Source: JACDBZ01 sp036262075 (GTDB lineage Bacteria; Chloroflexota; Limnocylindria; QHBO01). From it: 64,000 nucleotides of DNA. The notes beneath the pieces are model-generated. The model was given only the letters and a program-made list of their open reading frames with translations. It searched no databases and had not been told where the DNA came from. The stretch covers positions 62,001-126,000 of the forward strand of contig DATAJO010000004.1 of the NCBI GenBank assembly GCA_036262075.1, given 5' to 3'. Numbering within the stretch: position 1 is the first letter of the stretch; the number at the start of each line of letters is the position of its first letter. Position numbers and translations under genes: made by a program. Shown here piece by piece: positions 8,585 through 17,112 of this stretch.

Positions 8585-9517
8585 ATGGAGGGCACGCCAT
8601 CGTCGGCCGCGATCGAGACGCGCGGCCTGACGAAGCACTACGGCTCGATCCAGGCGCTCACCGACCTCACGCTCGAGGTGCGGCGCGGCGAGATCTTCGG
8701 CTTCCTCGGGCCGAACGGCGCGGGCAAGTCGACGATGATCCGGACGCTCCTCGGCTTCCTCCATCCGACCGGCGGCGAGGCGAGCGTCCTGGGCATGGAC
8801 ATCGGTGACGCATCGGTCGAGATTCGGCGGCTCACCGGCTATCTGCCCGGCGGCATCGCGCTCTACGACTCGCTGACCGGCGAGCAGGTCCTCGACTACC
8901 TCGTCCGGCTCCAGGGCCGGCCGGCGAAGCGGCGCGCCGAGCTGTGCGATCGGCTCGGCATGCGCGGGCCCGACCTGCGGCGCAGGGTGCGCGACTACTC
9001 GCGCGGGATGCGCCAGAAGATCGGCATCATCCAGGCCCTCCAGCACGACCCCGAGCTCGCCATCCTCGACGAGCCGAGCGAGGGCCTCGACCCGCTCGTC
9101 CAGCACGCGTTCTACGGCATCCTCACCGACCTGCGCGCCGAGGGACGCACGATCTTCTTCAGCTCGCACGTGCTGTCCGAGGTCGAGCGCGTCTGCGACC
9201 GGGTGGCGATCATCCGCCGCGGCCGGCTCATGGCCGTCCACGACGTGCGCGACCTCCTCGCCCGCCGGCGGCGCCGGGTCACGATCCAGTGGCGAGGCGC
9301 GGCGCCCGACCCGTCGGGCATCCCCGGCCTGGCCGACGTGTCGCTCGACGGCGACCGCCTGTTCGGCACGCTCACCGGCGACATCAGCGAGTTCGTGCGT
9401 GCCATCGCGTCGCCGTCGCTGCGCGACCTCACCATCGAGCCGGCGACGCTGGAGGAGGCGTTCCTCGAGTACTACGCCGATGACAGCCTGGCCGACACGG
9501 AGGCGCCGAAGCGATGA
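8585..9517 (+). CDS. ABC transporter ATP-binding protein, second exporter
   Basis: This 310-aa ATPase carries GPNGAGKSTMI (Walker A, ~41), the signature region YSRGMRQKIGI, Walker B LAILDEPSEGLDP and SSHVLSEVERVCDR. Its last ~90 residues form the C-terminal DUF4162-type extension. The start at 8585 (MEGTPSSAAIETRGLTKHYG) fits the family length and sits 7 nt after a -10 box. Its stop overlaps the ATG of the next permease (ATGA). It shares the general family with the 5.75 kb ATPase, but the two are clearly diverged. Confidence 0.93.
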   Translation: MEGTPSSAAIETRGLTKHYGSIQALTDLTLEVRRGEIFGFLGPNGAGKSTMIRTLLGFLHPTGGEASVLGMDIGDASVEIRRLTGYLPGGIALYDSLTGEQVLDYLVRLQGRPAKRRAELCDRLGMRGPDLRRRVRDYSRGMRQKIGIIQALQHDPELAILDEPSEGLDPLVQHAFYGILTDLRAEGRTIFFSSHVLSEVERVCDRVAIIRRGRLMAVHDVRDLLARRRRRVTIQWRGAAPDPSGIPGLADVSLDGDRLFGTLTGDISEFVRAIASPSLRDLTIEPATLEEAFLEYYADDSLADTEAPKR

Positions 9518-10317
9518 AGGGGGCGCTGTTCGCGCGGACGCTGGCCTGGCAGCGCACGCGCTGGGCGCTCGTGGCGCTCGCCCTGTTCGGCTGGGGCGTG
9601 CTCATCCCGGTCATCTACACCGCCTTCAGCGACGCCATCCGCGAGCTCGCCAACTCGGGCGCCATCCCCGAGCAGCTCCTGAACTTCGGGTCCGGCTCGC
9701 TGTTCAGCCTGCCCGGCGCCGTGACGCTCGGCACGCAGCACCCGATCGCGATCGCGCTCCTCTCCGTGTTCGCCGTCGGCGCCTCGGCGCTCGCGGTCGC
9801 CGGCGAGCGCCAGCGCGGGACGCTCGAGATCCTCCTGGCGCGTCCGCTCACCCGGTCCGGCCTGTACGCCACCATCGCGGTCGCGCTCCTGCTCGTCGTG
9901 GCGGCCTCGCTCGCCGCGCTCCTCGCCGGGTTCATCGCGGGGGCCGCGATGCAGGGCGTCGTCGACGATCTCGCCACCGACCGCATGCCGCTCGTCTTCC
10001 TCAACGGCCTCCTGCTGTGGGGTGCGTTCACGACGTTCGGCCTCGCCGCATCGGTCACGTTCGATCGCAGCGGCCCGGCGATCGGCCTGACGCTGGCGTA
10101 CCTGCTGGTGAACTACTTCTTCGAGATCCTCGGCTCGCTGTGGCAGGACGCGGCCTGGACGCAGGAATACTCGCTGTTCCACCACTTCAACCCCACCGAG
10201 ATCCTCGAGGGCCGGCTCGACCCGATCGACCTCGTCATCACCGGCGTCGCCTTCGTGCTGCCGATCGTCTGGGCGCTCATCGTCTTCCCGCGCCGGGACC
10301 TCGCCGCCCCGATCTGA
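9514..10317 (+). CDS. ABC-2 type exporter permease, second exporter
   Basis: This 267-aa permease has six hydrophobic segments: ~20-42, 62-80, 98-118, 135-160, 168-190 and 238-258. The sequence AVAGERQRGTLEILLARPLTRSG is the loop that follows the second helix in ABC-2 permeases. It lies 4 nt inside the preceding ATPase gene, so the two are coupled. The transported substrate is unknown. The gene ends 32 bp before the convergent cyclase/ATPase gene. Confidence 0.9.
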   Translation: MKGALFARTLAWQRTRWALVALALFGWGVLIPVIYTAFSDAIRELANSGAIPEQLLNFGSGSLFSLPGAVTLGTQHPIAIALLSVFAVGASALAVAGERQRGTLEILLARPLTRSGLYATIAVALLLVVAASLAALLAGFIAGAAMQGVVDDLATDRMPLVFLNGLLLWGAFTTFGLAASVTFDRSGPAIGLTLAYLLVNYFFEILGSLWQDAAWTQEYSLFHHFNPTEILEGRLDPIDLVITGVAFVLPIVWALIVFPRRDLAAPI

Positions 10318-10348
10318 GCCGATTGGCTGGGCCGCTGGGCCCGCCGGC

Positions 10349-13018
10349 CTAGCCGGTCGACGCGTCGAGGACCTCGGCGATGAGATCGTCGGTTGGCAGC
10401 GACGCGCCCTCTCGCCATGCCGCCGCGGTCTCGGGGTCGTCGCGGAGCACCTCCGGCTCGAAGTCGAGAATCGCGCGGTTCGGCGGGTTGAGCCCCGTCC
10501 CGGTCCGCTGCTCGAGGACGCTCACCCCGCCGGAGATCCGGGCGGCGCGCTGCCGGTCGCCGATGCGCCAGGCGTGGACGGCGAGCGCGTCGAGCACGAG
10601 CACGTAGCCGGTCACGTCGCGGGCCTCGTGGAAGACGCGCAGCGCCTCGATCAGCCGGTCGTGGGCGACGTCGAGGGCGCCGACTCGCAGGTCGGTCAGG
10701 GCGATGGTGTATGCCGACCAGCCGACCATGAACGTGTCTCCGAGCCCGGAGAAGAGCCGATGCGCCTCCTCGGCGTCGTGGCGGGCCTCGCTGAAGTCCG
10801 GCGCGTCGATCTCGGGAGCCTGGATCCAGATGAGGTTCGCGTCGCCCCATAGTGCCTGGGCCTCACCGATGGGATCGCCGATCTCGCGATAGATCGCGAC
10901 CGCCTCCTGCATCTGCTCACGCGCACGCGCCAGGTCCTCCGGCTCGAACCGCCCCTCGGTCGGGTTCGACCAGTACGTGTTCGTGAAGGCGAGCGAGTAG
11001 AGCGTCCACGCCTCGCCCGTGCGGTTCCCGAGCCGGCGCTGGATCTCGAGCTCCCGCTCGTAGTACGTGCTGGCCACCGGTCCGTCGCCCATCCAGTACG
11101 CGATCCCACCGGCGGCGTCGAGCGCCCGGGCAAGCGTTTCCGGGTGGTCCTCGGCCGCCGGCAGCGCGATCGCCGCCTTGACCCGCTCGAGGCCCTCGGC
11201 CAGGTAGCCGCGCATCTGCCAGAAGCGCCACAGCGAGGCGACGAGGCGCATCGCCGGCTCGGCCTCGCCACGCTCGACGAACCAGGCGTGGGCGGCGCGC
11301 AGGTTGCCGTGCTCGACTTCGAGCCGATCGAGCCAGGCGCGCTTGTCGGGCCCCATGATCGGCTCCGCCGACCGCTCGGCGAGGTCGAGATACCAGGCCG
11401 CGTGCCGGGCCCGGAGACTCTCGCGGCGCGGCGCCTCGTCCGACAGTCGCTCGGCGGCGTACTCGCGGATCGTGTCGAGCATCCCGAAGCGCGGCTCGCC
11501 GGCCGCGTCCTCGGTGCGCCGCACCAGGCTCTTGTCGACGAGCGAGCCGAGGCAGTCGAACACGTCGACGTCCGGCTCGGCGCATACCGCCTCGATCGCG
11601 TCGAACGTCGCCCCGCCGACGAACGTCGACAGCGCGGCGAACACCCGCCGATCGCCCTCGTCGAGGAGGTCGTAGCTCCACTCGATGGCGCCGCGCAGCG
11701 TCTGCTGGCGCGCCGGCAGGTCCCGCGACCCCCCGGCGAGGAGCGTCAGCCGCTGCCCGAGCCGGTCGAGCATCTGCTGCGGGCTGAGGAGCTTGATCCG
11801 CGCCGCCGCCAGCTCGATGGCCAGCGGCAGCCCGTCGAGCCGGACGCAGATCTCGGCCACGGCGGGGGCGTTCTCGTCGGTGACGGTGAAGGTCGGCAGC
11901 GCCGCGCGGGCACGGTCGACGAACAGCGCCACCGACTCGTATTGCGACAGGACGGCGAGCGGTGGCAGGCGCGCCGGATCGGGCACGGCCAACGGCGGCA
12001 CCGGGTACTCGCGCTCGCCGTACACGTGGAGCGGGCTGCGACTGGTGACGAGGATCGAGATCCCGGGCGCCTCGGTCAGCAGCTCGGCCACGACCGGCGC
12101 CGCGTCGGCGATCTGCTCGAAGTTGTCGAGGACGAGGAGCAGCCGCCGATCGCGGAGGTAGGCGACGAGCCGCTCCATCGGCTGCGTGCCGCCCCGATCC
12201 GACATGCCGATCTCGCCGGCGATCGTGGGCGCCACGAGGCCGACGTCCCCGATTGCGCCGAGCGCGACGAAGAAGACGCCGTCGGGGTAGCGGTCGGCGA
12301 CGTTCGCCGCCACCTGGAGCGACAGGCGGGTCTTGCCCGTGCCGCCGGGCCCGGTGAGGGTCAGGAGCCGGATGGTCTTCAGCAGCTCGCTGACCTCGGC
12401 GATCTCGGCGTCGCGCCCGAAGAAGCTCGTGGCCTGGACCGGGAGGTTGTTCGGCGTCGTGTCGCGGGAGCGGATCGGCGGGAAATCGGCCGGCAGGCCC
12501 TCGATGACGAGCTGGCTGAGCTCCTCGGGCTGGTCGAGGTCGCGGAGCCGATGCGTCCCGAGGGCGCGGAGCGTTACGCCCGCGGGAAGCGCGTCGACGA
12601 CGAGCGACCGCACGGCGCCCGACAGGAGCACCTGCCCGCCGTGCCCGGCCGCGCCGATGCGGGCCGCGCGATGGACGGCGAGGCCGACGTACGTCCCGTC
12701 CTGGACGGTCGCCTCGCCGGTGTGGAGGCCCATTCGAACCCGGACCTCGGCATCCTCCGGCCACGGCTCGGCGGCGAGGGCGCGCTGCGACCCGGCGGCG
12801 GCCGCGACGGCACCCGTCGCCGACGGGAAGGCGACGAAGAACGAGTCGCCCTCCGTCGAGACCTCGACGCCGCCGTTGGCGTTGAACGCGGCCCGCAGCA
12901 GCTCCCGGTGGCGCGCGAGGAGATCGGGCCAGGCGGCCGGCAGCGCGGTGGCGAGCCGGGTCGACCCCTCGATGTCGCTGAACAGGAACGTCACCGTCCC
13001 GGTCGGCAGCTCCGTCAT
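10349..13018 (-). CDS. Class III nucleotide cyclase + NB-ARC ATPase + TPR regulator
   Basis: This 889-aa multidomain signalling protein has three parts. Residues 1-~165 form a class III adenylate/guanylate cyclase catalytic domain with the metal Asp in FSDIEGST (D15) and a second Asp in EGDSFFVAF (~D58). The usual transition-state Asn is replaced by His in VHRAARI. From ~195 follows an NB-ARC/STAND ATPase with FFGRDAEI, Walker A LTGPGGTGKTRL and Walker B LLLVLDNFEQI, then DLPARQQTLRGAIEWSYDLL. The last ~330 residues are TPR-like helical repeats. The start at 13018 (MTELPTGTVTFLF) matches the family. An upstream Met at 13063 is possible. Such proteins are common in Chloroflexota and Actinomycetota; the signal sensed is unknown. 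Confidence 0.88.
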   Translation of the reverse strand: MTELPTGTVTFLFSDIEGSTRLATALPAAWPDLLARHRELLRAAFNANGGVEVSTEGDSFFVAFPSATGAVAAAAGSQRALAAEPWPEDAEVRVRMGLHTGEATVQDGTYVGLAVHRAARIGAAGHGGQVLLSGAVRSLVVDALPAGVTLRALGTHRLRDLDQPEELSQLVIEGLPADFPPIRSRDTTPNNLPVQATSFFGRDAEIAEVSELLKTIRLLTLTGPGGTGKTRLSLQVAANVADRYPDGVFFVALGAIGDVGLVAPTIAGEIGMSDRGGTQPMERLVAYLRDRRLLLVLDNFEQIADAAPVVAELLTEAPGISILVTSRSPLHVYGEREYPVPPLAVPDPARLPPLAVLSQYESVALFVDRARAALPTFTVTDENAPAVAEICVRLDGLPLAIELAAARIKLLSPQQMLDRLGQRLTLLAGGSRDLPARQQTLRGAIEWSYDLLDEGDRRVFAALSTFVGGATFDAIEAVCAEPDVDVFDCLGSLVDKSLVRRTEDAAGEPRFGMLDTIREYAAERLSDEAPRRESLRARHAAWYLDLAERSAEPIMGPDKRAWLDRLEVEHGNLRAAHAWFVERGEAEPAMRLVASLWRFWQMRGYLAEGLERVKAAIALPAAEDHPETLARALDAAGGIAYWMGDGPVASTYYERELEIQRRLGNRTGEAWTLYSLAFTNTYWSNPTEGRFEPEDLARAREQMQEAVAIYREIGDPIGEAQALWGDANLIWIQAPEIDAPDFSEARHDAEEAHRLFSGLGDTFMVGWSAYTIALTDLRVGALDVAHDRLIEALRVFHEARDVTGYVLVLDALAVHAWRIGDRQRAARISGGVSVLEQRTGTGLNPPNRAILDFEPEVLRDDPETAAAWREGASLPTDDLIAEVLDASTG

Positions 13019-13073
13019 CGGCGGGCCGAGTGTGCGACTCCGGCGGTCGTGGGCGCAAGACAATTCCGCCCGC

Positions 13074-13079
13074 TACGCT
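13074..13079 (+). promoter_or_regulatory. Leaderless -10 box TACGCT
   Basis: TACGCT lies 7 nt before the GTG at 13087, inside the 68-bp divergent region between the cyclase gene and the transporter gene. Confidence 0.5.
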
Positions 13080-13086
13080 GCACGGC

Positions 13087-14013
13087 GTGCGTTCCCCCGC
13101 CGTCAGGCTGCTGACCGAGAACCCCCTGCTCGCCGCGTTCCTCGGCGCGCTGACGATCGCCACCTCGGCGGTCCTCACCTCGCTCGCCGACGTGCCGCCG
13201 GCGACCGCGGCGGTGTTCCGCTGCCTGTACGCGCTGCCGCCGCTCGCGATCCTCGCCTGGCTCGAGTACCGGCGCTACGGGCCGCGGGGCCCCGGCCAGC
13301 GTCGGATGGCCTGGCTGGCCGGGGCGTTCTTCGCCGTCGACCTCGTCACCTGGCACCACGCCATCGAGGAGGTCGGCGCGGGGCTGGCGACCGTGCTCGG
13401 CAACACGCAGGTCGTGTTCGTGCCGCTCGCCGCCTGGCTCCTCCTCGGGGAGCGGCCGAGCTCGCGGGTCGCCGTGTCGGTGCCGATCGTCCTCGCCGGC
13501 GTCGTCCTCATCTCGGGCGTGTTCGATTCCGCGGCCTTCGGCCGCAACCCGGCGCTCGGCGTTGCGTTCGGGCTGGCGACCGGCGTGTCGTACGCCGGCT
13601 TCATCCTCGCCCAGCGCCACGCGAACGCCGACCCGCGACGGCCGGCCGGGCCGCTGTTCGACGCGACGCTGGCGGCGGCGATCGGGGCGCTGATCATCGG
13701 CCTTCCGTTCGGGGAGCTGGAGCTCGTGCCGTCCTGGCCGTCCCACGGCTGGCTGCTGCTCCTCGCCCTCGCCGTCCAGGTCGGCGGCTGGCTGCTCATC
13801 AGCATCAGCCTGCCGCGGCTGCCCGCGGCGGTCACCTCGGTCGTGCTCACGCTCCAGCCGGTCGGATCGGTCCTGCTCGGGATCTGGATCCTCGCCGAGC
13901 TGCCGTCCTCGCTCCAGCTCGTCGGCGTGGCGCTCATCCTCGTCGGGCTGCTGGTGACGACGCTCCGGGTCCGGCCGCGCTGGCGGCGCACGACCCAGCC
14001 CGAGATCGGCTAG
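13087..14013 (+). CDS. EamA/DMT-family membrane transporter
   Basis: This 308-aa protein has ten hydrophobic segments forming two EamA repeats, the drug/metabolite transporter architecture. The repeat boundary lies near residue 150. Typical family positions include the GAFFAVDLVTWHHAI region in repeat 1 and the LQPVGSVLLGIWILAE stretch in repeat 2. The GTG at 13087 is chosen because it follows a -10 box by 7 nt and the hydrophobic core begins soon after. It ends 5 bp before the convergent histidine kinase gene. The substrate cannot be assigned. Confidence 0.88.
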   Translation: MRSPAVRLLTENPLLAAFLGALTIATSAVLTSLADVPPATAAVFRCLYALPPLAILAWLEYRRYGPRGPGQRRMAWLAGAFFAVDLVTWHHAIEEVGAGLATVLGNTQVVFVPLAAWLLLGERPSSRVAVSVPIVLAGVVLISGVFDSAAFGRNPALGVAFGLATGVSYAGFILAQRHANADPRRPAGPLFDATLAAAIGALIIGLPFGELELVPSWPSHGWLLLLALAVQVGGWLLISISLPRLPAAVTSVVLTLQPVGSVLLGIWILAELPSSLQLVGVALILVGLLVTTLRVRPRWRRTTQPEIG

Positions 14014-14018
14014 ACGGG

Positions 14019-15395
14019 CTACCGCTCCGGCAGCATCACCGGCAGCGTGACGACGAAGCAGGTGCTGCCCGGCTCGGAATCGACGTCGATCGTCCCGCCG
14101 TGGCGGGCGACGACGCTGTAGCTGATATGCAGCCCGAGGCCGGTGCCCTTGCCCGGCGGCTTGGTCGTGAAGAACGGCTCGAACAGCCGATCGCGAACGG
14201 CGGGCGGGATCCCCGGCCCGTCGTCGCAGATCGAGACGCGCACGCGGTCCGCATCGGCGTCGTGGCCGACCGTGATGCGAATCCGGCCCCGGCCATCCAT
14301 GGCGTCGATGGCGTTGTCGATGAGGTTCGTCCAGACCTGGTTGAGCTCGGAGCCGTAGGCCTCGATCTCCGGCACGTCGTCGTCGACCTCGAGCTCGACC
14401 TCGACGCCGTCCTTGAGCCGATGCCGGAGGATGACCAGCGTCTGCTCGATCCCTCGCCGCAGGTCGATGCGCTGGACCGGCGCCTGGTCGAGATAGGCAT
14501 AGCCCTTGACCGCGCCGACGATGTCGCTGATACGCCCGATCGCCAGGCTCAGCTCGTCGAGCAGGGTGTGGACCTCGGCGTCGGCGGCCAGCCACGGGAT
14601 CGAGTCGCGCGGCACGGCGGCGAGCGCCTCGGCCGTCCAGCCGGCCTCGACGAGCGCGCTCGCCGTCCGCGCGTCGCCGGCGATGGCGGCCACCGCGTCG
14701 ATGCGGTCGGCGCGCTCGAGCGCGCTCGTCGGTGGCGCGACGCCCTCCGGCGGCTCCGGCGGCGGGGTCGGGTGCGGGAGGGCCCCGGCGGCGGTGACCG
14801 CGCGTCGCAGTGCATCGGTGGCGCGCAGCGCCGCGGCGGCCGGGTTGTTCAGCTCGTGCGCGAGGCCGGCCGACAGCGTGCCGAGCGCGGCGAGCTTCTC
14901 CCGCTCGCGGAGCGCCGCCTCCATCGATCGCAGGCGCGCGACGGCGGTGCGGATCACGGCCAGCGACACGTCCGGGCCGGCGGAGAGGAGCTCGCGCACG
15001 GCGCTGACCGGGATGCGCAGCACCTCGGCCGGGGTCACGGCACGGACCGATGCCAGCCGCCGGCCGCCCTCGAGCGCCGCGATCTCGCCCTGGAGCGCCC
15101 CCGGGCCGACGCGGGCCAGTGGCACGTCGGTGCTGCCCGAGCGCTTCGTCACCTCCAGCTCCCCTGCGAGGACGACGTACAGCGCATCGGCCGGGTCGCC
15201 CTCGACGATGAGCGGCGCGTCGTCGGGCAGGTCGACGATCTCGCCCATCTCGACCAGCCGGCGCAGCTCGACGTCGCCGAGGCCACCGAACAGCGGCGTG
15301 TCGCGCAGCCGCTCGACGATCTTCTCGGTGCCGAGGTGCTCGTGCCGCGCGTCGGCCATGTCCGCGCCCATGTCCGCGCCCTTGTCCGCGCTCAC
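14019..15395 (-). CDS. Cyclic-nucleotide-binding-domain histidine kinase
   Basis: This 458-aa soluble sensor kinase has no membrane segment. Residues ~30-145 are a cNMP-binding/Crp-like domain (FGGLGDVELRRLVEMGEIVDL, the phosphate-binding cassette GEIAALEGGRRLASVRA). A histidine kinase core follows with the H-box GLAHELNNPAAA (~175), N-box NLIDNAIDAM, and ATP-lid motifs DDGPGIP and GKGTGLGLHIS. The GTG start at 15395 overlaps the TGA of the upstream fused response regulator gene (GTGA); ATGs at +9 and +13 codons are alternatives. The neighbour gives a probable partner: its receiver domain could be the phosphoacceptor. Confidence 0.9.
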   Translation of the reverse strand: MSADKGADMGADMADARHEHLGTEKIVERLRDTPLFGGLGDVELRRLVEMGEIVDLPDDAPLIVEGDPADALYVVLAGELEVTKRSGSTDVPLARVGPGALQGEIAALEGGRRLASVRAVTPAEVLRIPVSAVRELLSAGPDVSLAVIRTAVARLRSMEAALREREKLAALGTLSAGLAHELNNPAAAALRATDALRRAVTAAGALPHPTPPPEPPEGVAPPTSALERADRIDAVAAIAGDARTASALVEAGWTAEALAAVPRDSIPWLAADAEVHTLLDELSLAIGRISDIVGAVKGYAYLDQAPVQRIDLRRGIEQTLVILRHRLKDGVEVELEVDDDVPEIEAYGSELNQVWTNLIDNAIDAMDGRGRIRITVGHDADADRVRVSICDDGPGIPPAVRDRLFEPFFTTKPPGKGTGLGLHISYSVVARHGGTIDVDSEPGSTCFVVTLPVMLPER

Positions 15396-17035
15396 AGGCC
15401 GGCGAGGTACTGGTGGACGAACTGGACGGCCATGGCCCCCTCGCCGACCGCGCTCGCGATCCGCTTCACGGACCGATGCCGCACGTCGCCGGCGGCGAAC
15501 ACGCCGGGCAGGCTGGCCTCGAGCAGGAACGGCGGTCGCGGGTGTGGCCAGTGCGAGCGATCCAGGTCGGACCCGGTGAGGATGAAGCCGCGCTCGTCGC
15601 GCGCCAGGCAGCCCTCGAGCCACTGCGTGCGCGGCTGCTGGCCGATGAACACGAACAGCGCCGCGATGTCGAGCTCGGCCTCGCCGTCCGGCCCGCGGAG
15701 CGTGACGCGCTCGAGGTGATCCGTGCCATCGACCGCGGCGACCTCGGTGCGGGTGCGGACCTCGACGTTGCCGAGCCCCTCGATCTGCTCCACGAGGTAG
15801 GCGCTCATCGAGGCGGCCAGCCGCTCGCCGCGGACGACGAGGTGGACCCGCGACGCGAAGCGCGCGAGGTGGACGGCCGCCTGACCGGCCGAGTTTCCGC
15901 CGCCGACCACGGCCACCTCGGAATCGCGGTACAGCATCGCCTCGGTCGTCGCCGCGCCGTAGTACATGCCGCGGCCGACGAGCGACTCGGCGCCCGGGAC
16001 GTCCAGCTGGCGGTACGAGACGCCGGTGGCCACGACCGCGGTCTGGCACGACAGCTCGGCACCGTCGTCGAGGACGACGAAGCGATACGGGTCCTCGCGG
16101 CGGATGGCGGCGGCCTCCTGCGAGGACAGGATCTCGGCCCCGAGGCGGCGGGCCTGGGCGAACGCCCGGCGCGCGAGGTCGCCGCCGCTCAACCCCGACG
16201 GGAAGCCGAGGTAGTTCTCGATCCGGCTCGTCGTCCCGGCCTGGCCGCCCGGCGCCTCGCGCTCGACGAGGATCGTCTTCAGCCCCTCGCTCGCCCCGTA
16301 CACCGCGGCCGCCAGCCCGGCCGGGCCCGCGCCGACGATGACGAGGTCGTAGAACGGGCGGGTGGGGCGCGTCGCCATGCCGACCGCGGCGGCGATGTCG
16401 CGGTTCGTCGGGTCGCGCAGGACGGTGCCATCGGCCGTGACGACGACCGGGACGGCGGGGTCGACCGGCCCCCCGAGCGTCGCCGCCAGGCGCGCGCCCT
16501 CCTCCTCGGTCGGGTCGAGCCAGGCGTACGGCACCTGGTTGCGGGTCAGGAAGTCGCGGATCTCGTGGCCGCGCGGCGCCCAGCGGCCGGCGAGCAGCCG
16601 CAGGCCCTCGAACGCGGGCGCGTGCGTCGCCGACCAGTCGGCCAGGACGTCGTCGAGGACCGGGTAGAGCCGCTCCTCGGGCGGGTCCCACGGCTTGAGG
16701 ATGTAGTGGTCGAGGCCGATCTCGTTGATCGCGGTGATCGCGACCTCGGTATCGGCGTAGGCGGTGAGGAGCACGCGCCGCGCGTCGGGCTGGAGCGGCA
16801 GCGCCTCGCGCAGGAGCTCGATGCCGGTCATCGCCGGCATGTGCTGGTCCACGAGGAACAGGGCGACCGCATCGCCCCGCCGGGTCAGCTCGGTGACGAG
16901 CTCGAGGGCATCGGCGCCGGACGACGCCGCGAGGACGCGGTAGTCGTCGCCATAGTGCGCTCGGAGGTCCCGCTCGACCGAACGCAGGACGGCGACGTCG
17001 TCGTCGACCGTGAGGATCGCGGGCGTTGACGCCAT
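15392..17035 (-). CDS. Response regulator fused to thioredoxin-reductase-like flavoprotein
   Basis: This 547-aa fusion has a receiver domain at residues 1-~130 (acidic DDD at 11-13, phosphoacceptor D63 in LVDQHMP, K114 in LKPW). Residues ~140-220 resemble a degenerate glutaredoxin/thioredoxin-fold segment without cysteines. From ~227 a thioredoxin-reductase-like FAD/NAD(P)H module follows, with GAGPAG at 235-240, GGQAGTTSRIENYLGFP and NAD(P)H motif GGGNSAG at 378-384, ending AAGDVRHRSVKRIASAVGEGA. Where true TrxR has CxxC, this protein has GAATTEAM (360-367). Only two Cys are present overall, so thiol-disulfide exchange is unlikely. A family of fused response regulator/thioredoxin-disulfide reductase proteins is known. 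The gene is coupled to the kinase downstream. Confidence 0.9.
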   Translation of the reverse strand: MASTPAILTVDDDVAVLRSVERDLRAHYGDDYRVLAASSGADALELVTELTRRGDAVALFLVDQHMPAMTGIELLREALPLQPDARRVLLTAYADTEVAITAINEIGLDHYILKPWDPPEERLYPVLDDVLADWSATHAPAFEGLRLLAGRWAPRGHEIRDFLTRNQVPYAWLDPTEEEGARLAATLGGPVDPAVPVVVTADGTVLRDPTNRDIAAAVGMATRPTRPFYDLVIVGAGPAGLAAAVYGASEGLKTILVEREAPGGQAGTTSRIENYLGFPSGLSGGDLARRAFAQARRLGAEILSSQEAAAIRREDPYRFVVLDDGAELSCQTAVVATGVSYRQLDVPGAESLVGRGMYYGAATTEAMLYRDSEVAVVGGGNSAGQAAVHLARFASRVHLVVRGERLAASMSAYLVEQIEGLGNVEVRTRTEVAAVDGTDHLERVTLRGPDGEAELDIAALFVFIGQQPRTQWLEGCLARDERGFILTGSDLDRSHWPHPRPPFLLEASLPGVFAAGDVRHRSVKRIASAVGEGAMAVQFVHQYLAGL

Positions 17036-17042
17036 GCCGCCG

Positions 17043-17048
17043 AGTGTA
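17043..17048 (-). promoter_or_regulatory. Leaderless -10 box TACACT (minus)
   Basis: On the minus strand TACACT lies 7 nt before the ATG at 17035. It is back to back with the hutI promoter, 13 bp away. Confidence 0.55.
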
Positions 17049-17061
17049 CCGCCCGGTGCGC

Positions 17062-17067
17062 TACGCT
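17062..17067 (+). promoter_or_regulatory. Leaderless -10 box TACGCT upstream of hutI
   Basis: TACGCT lies 6 nt before an ATG at 17074, which opens a 12-codon ORF rather than hutI itself. Confidence 0.5.
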
Positions 17068-17073
17068 CCGGCC

Positions 17074-17112
17074 ATGCGTGTGGCCCGCCGGGCACCCGAC
17101 CGATGCTGCTGA
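17074..17112 (+). CDS. 12-aa leader ORF overlapping hutI start
   Basis: The ORF encodes MRVARRAPDRCC and its TGA lies 7 codons-worth of bases into the region that contains the hutI ATG (17103), in a different frame. It is placed exactly where a leaderless mRNA would start. It may control hutI translation by reinitiation. It contains no His codon, so classic His attenuation is not suggested. Confidence 0.35.
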   Translation: MRVARRAPDRCC

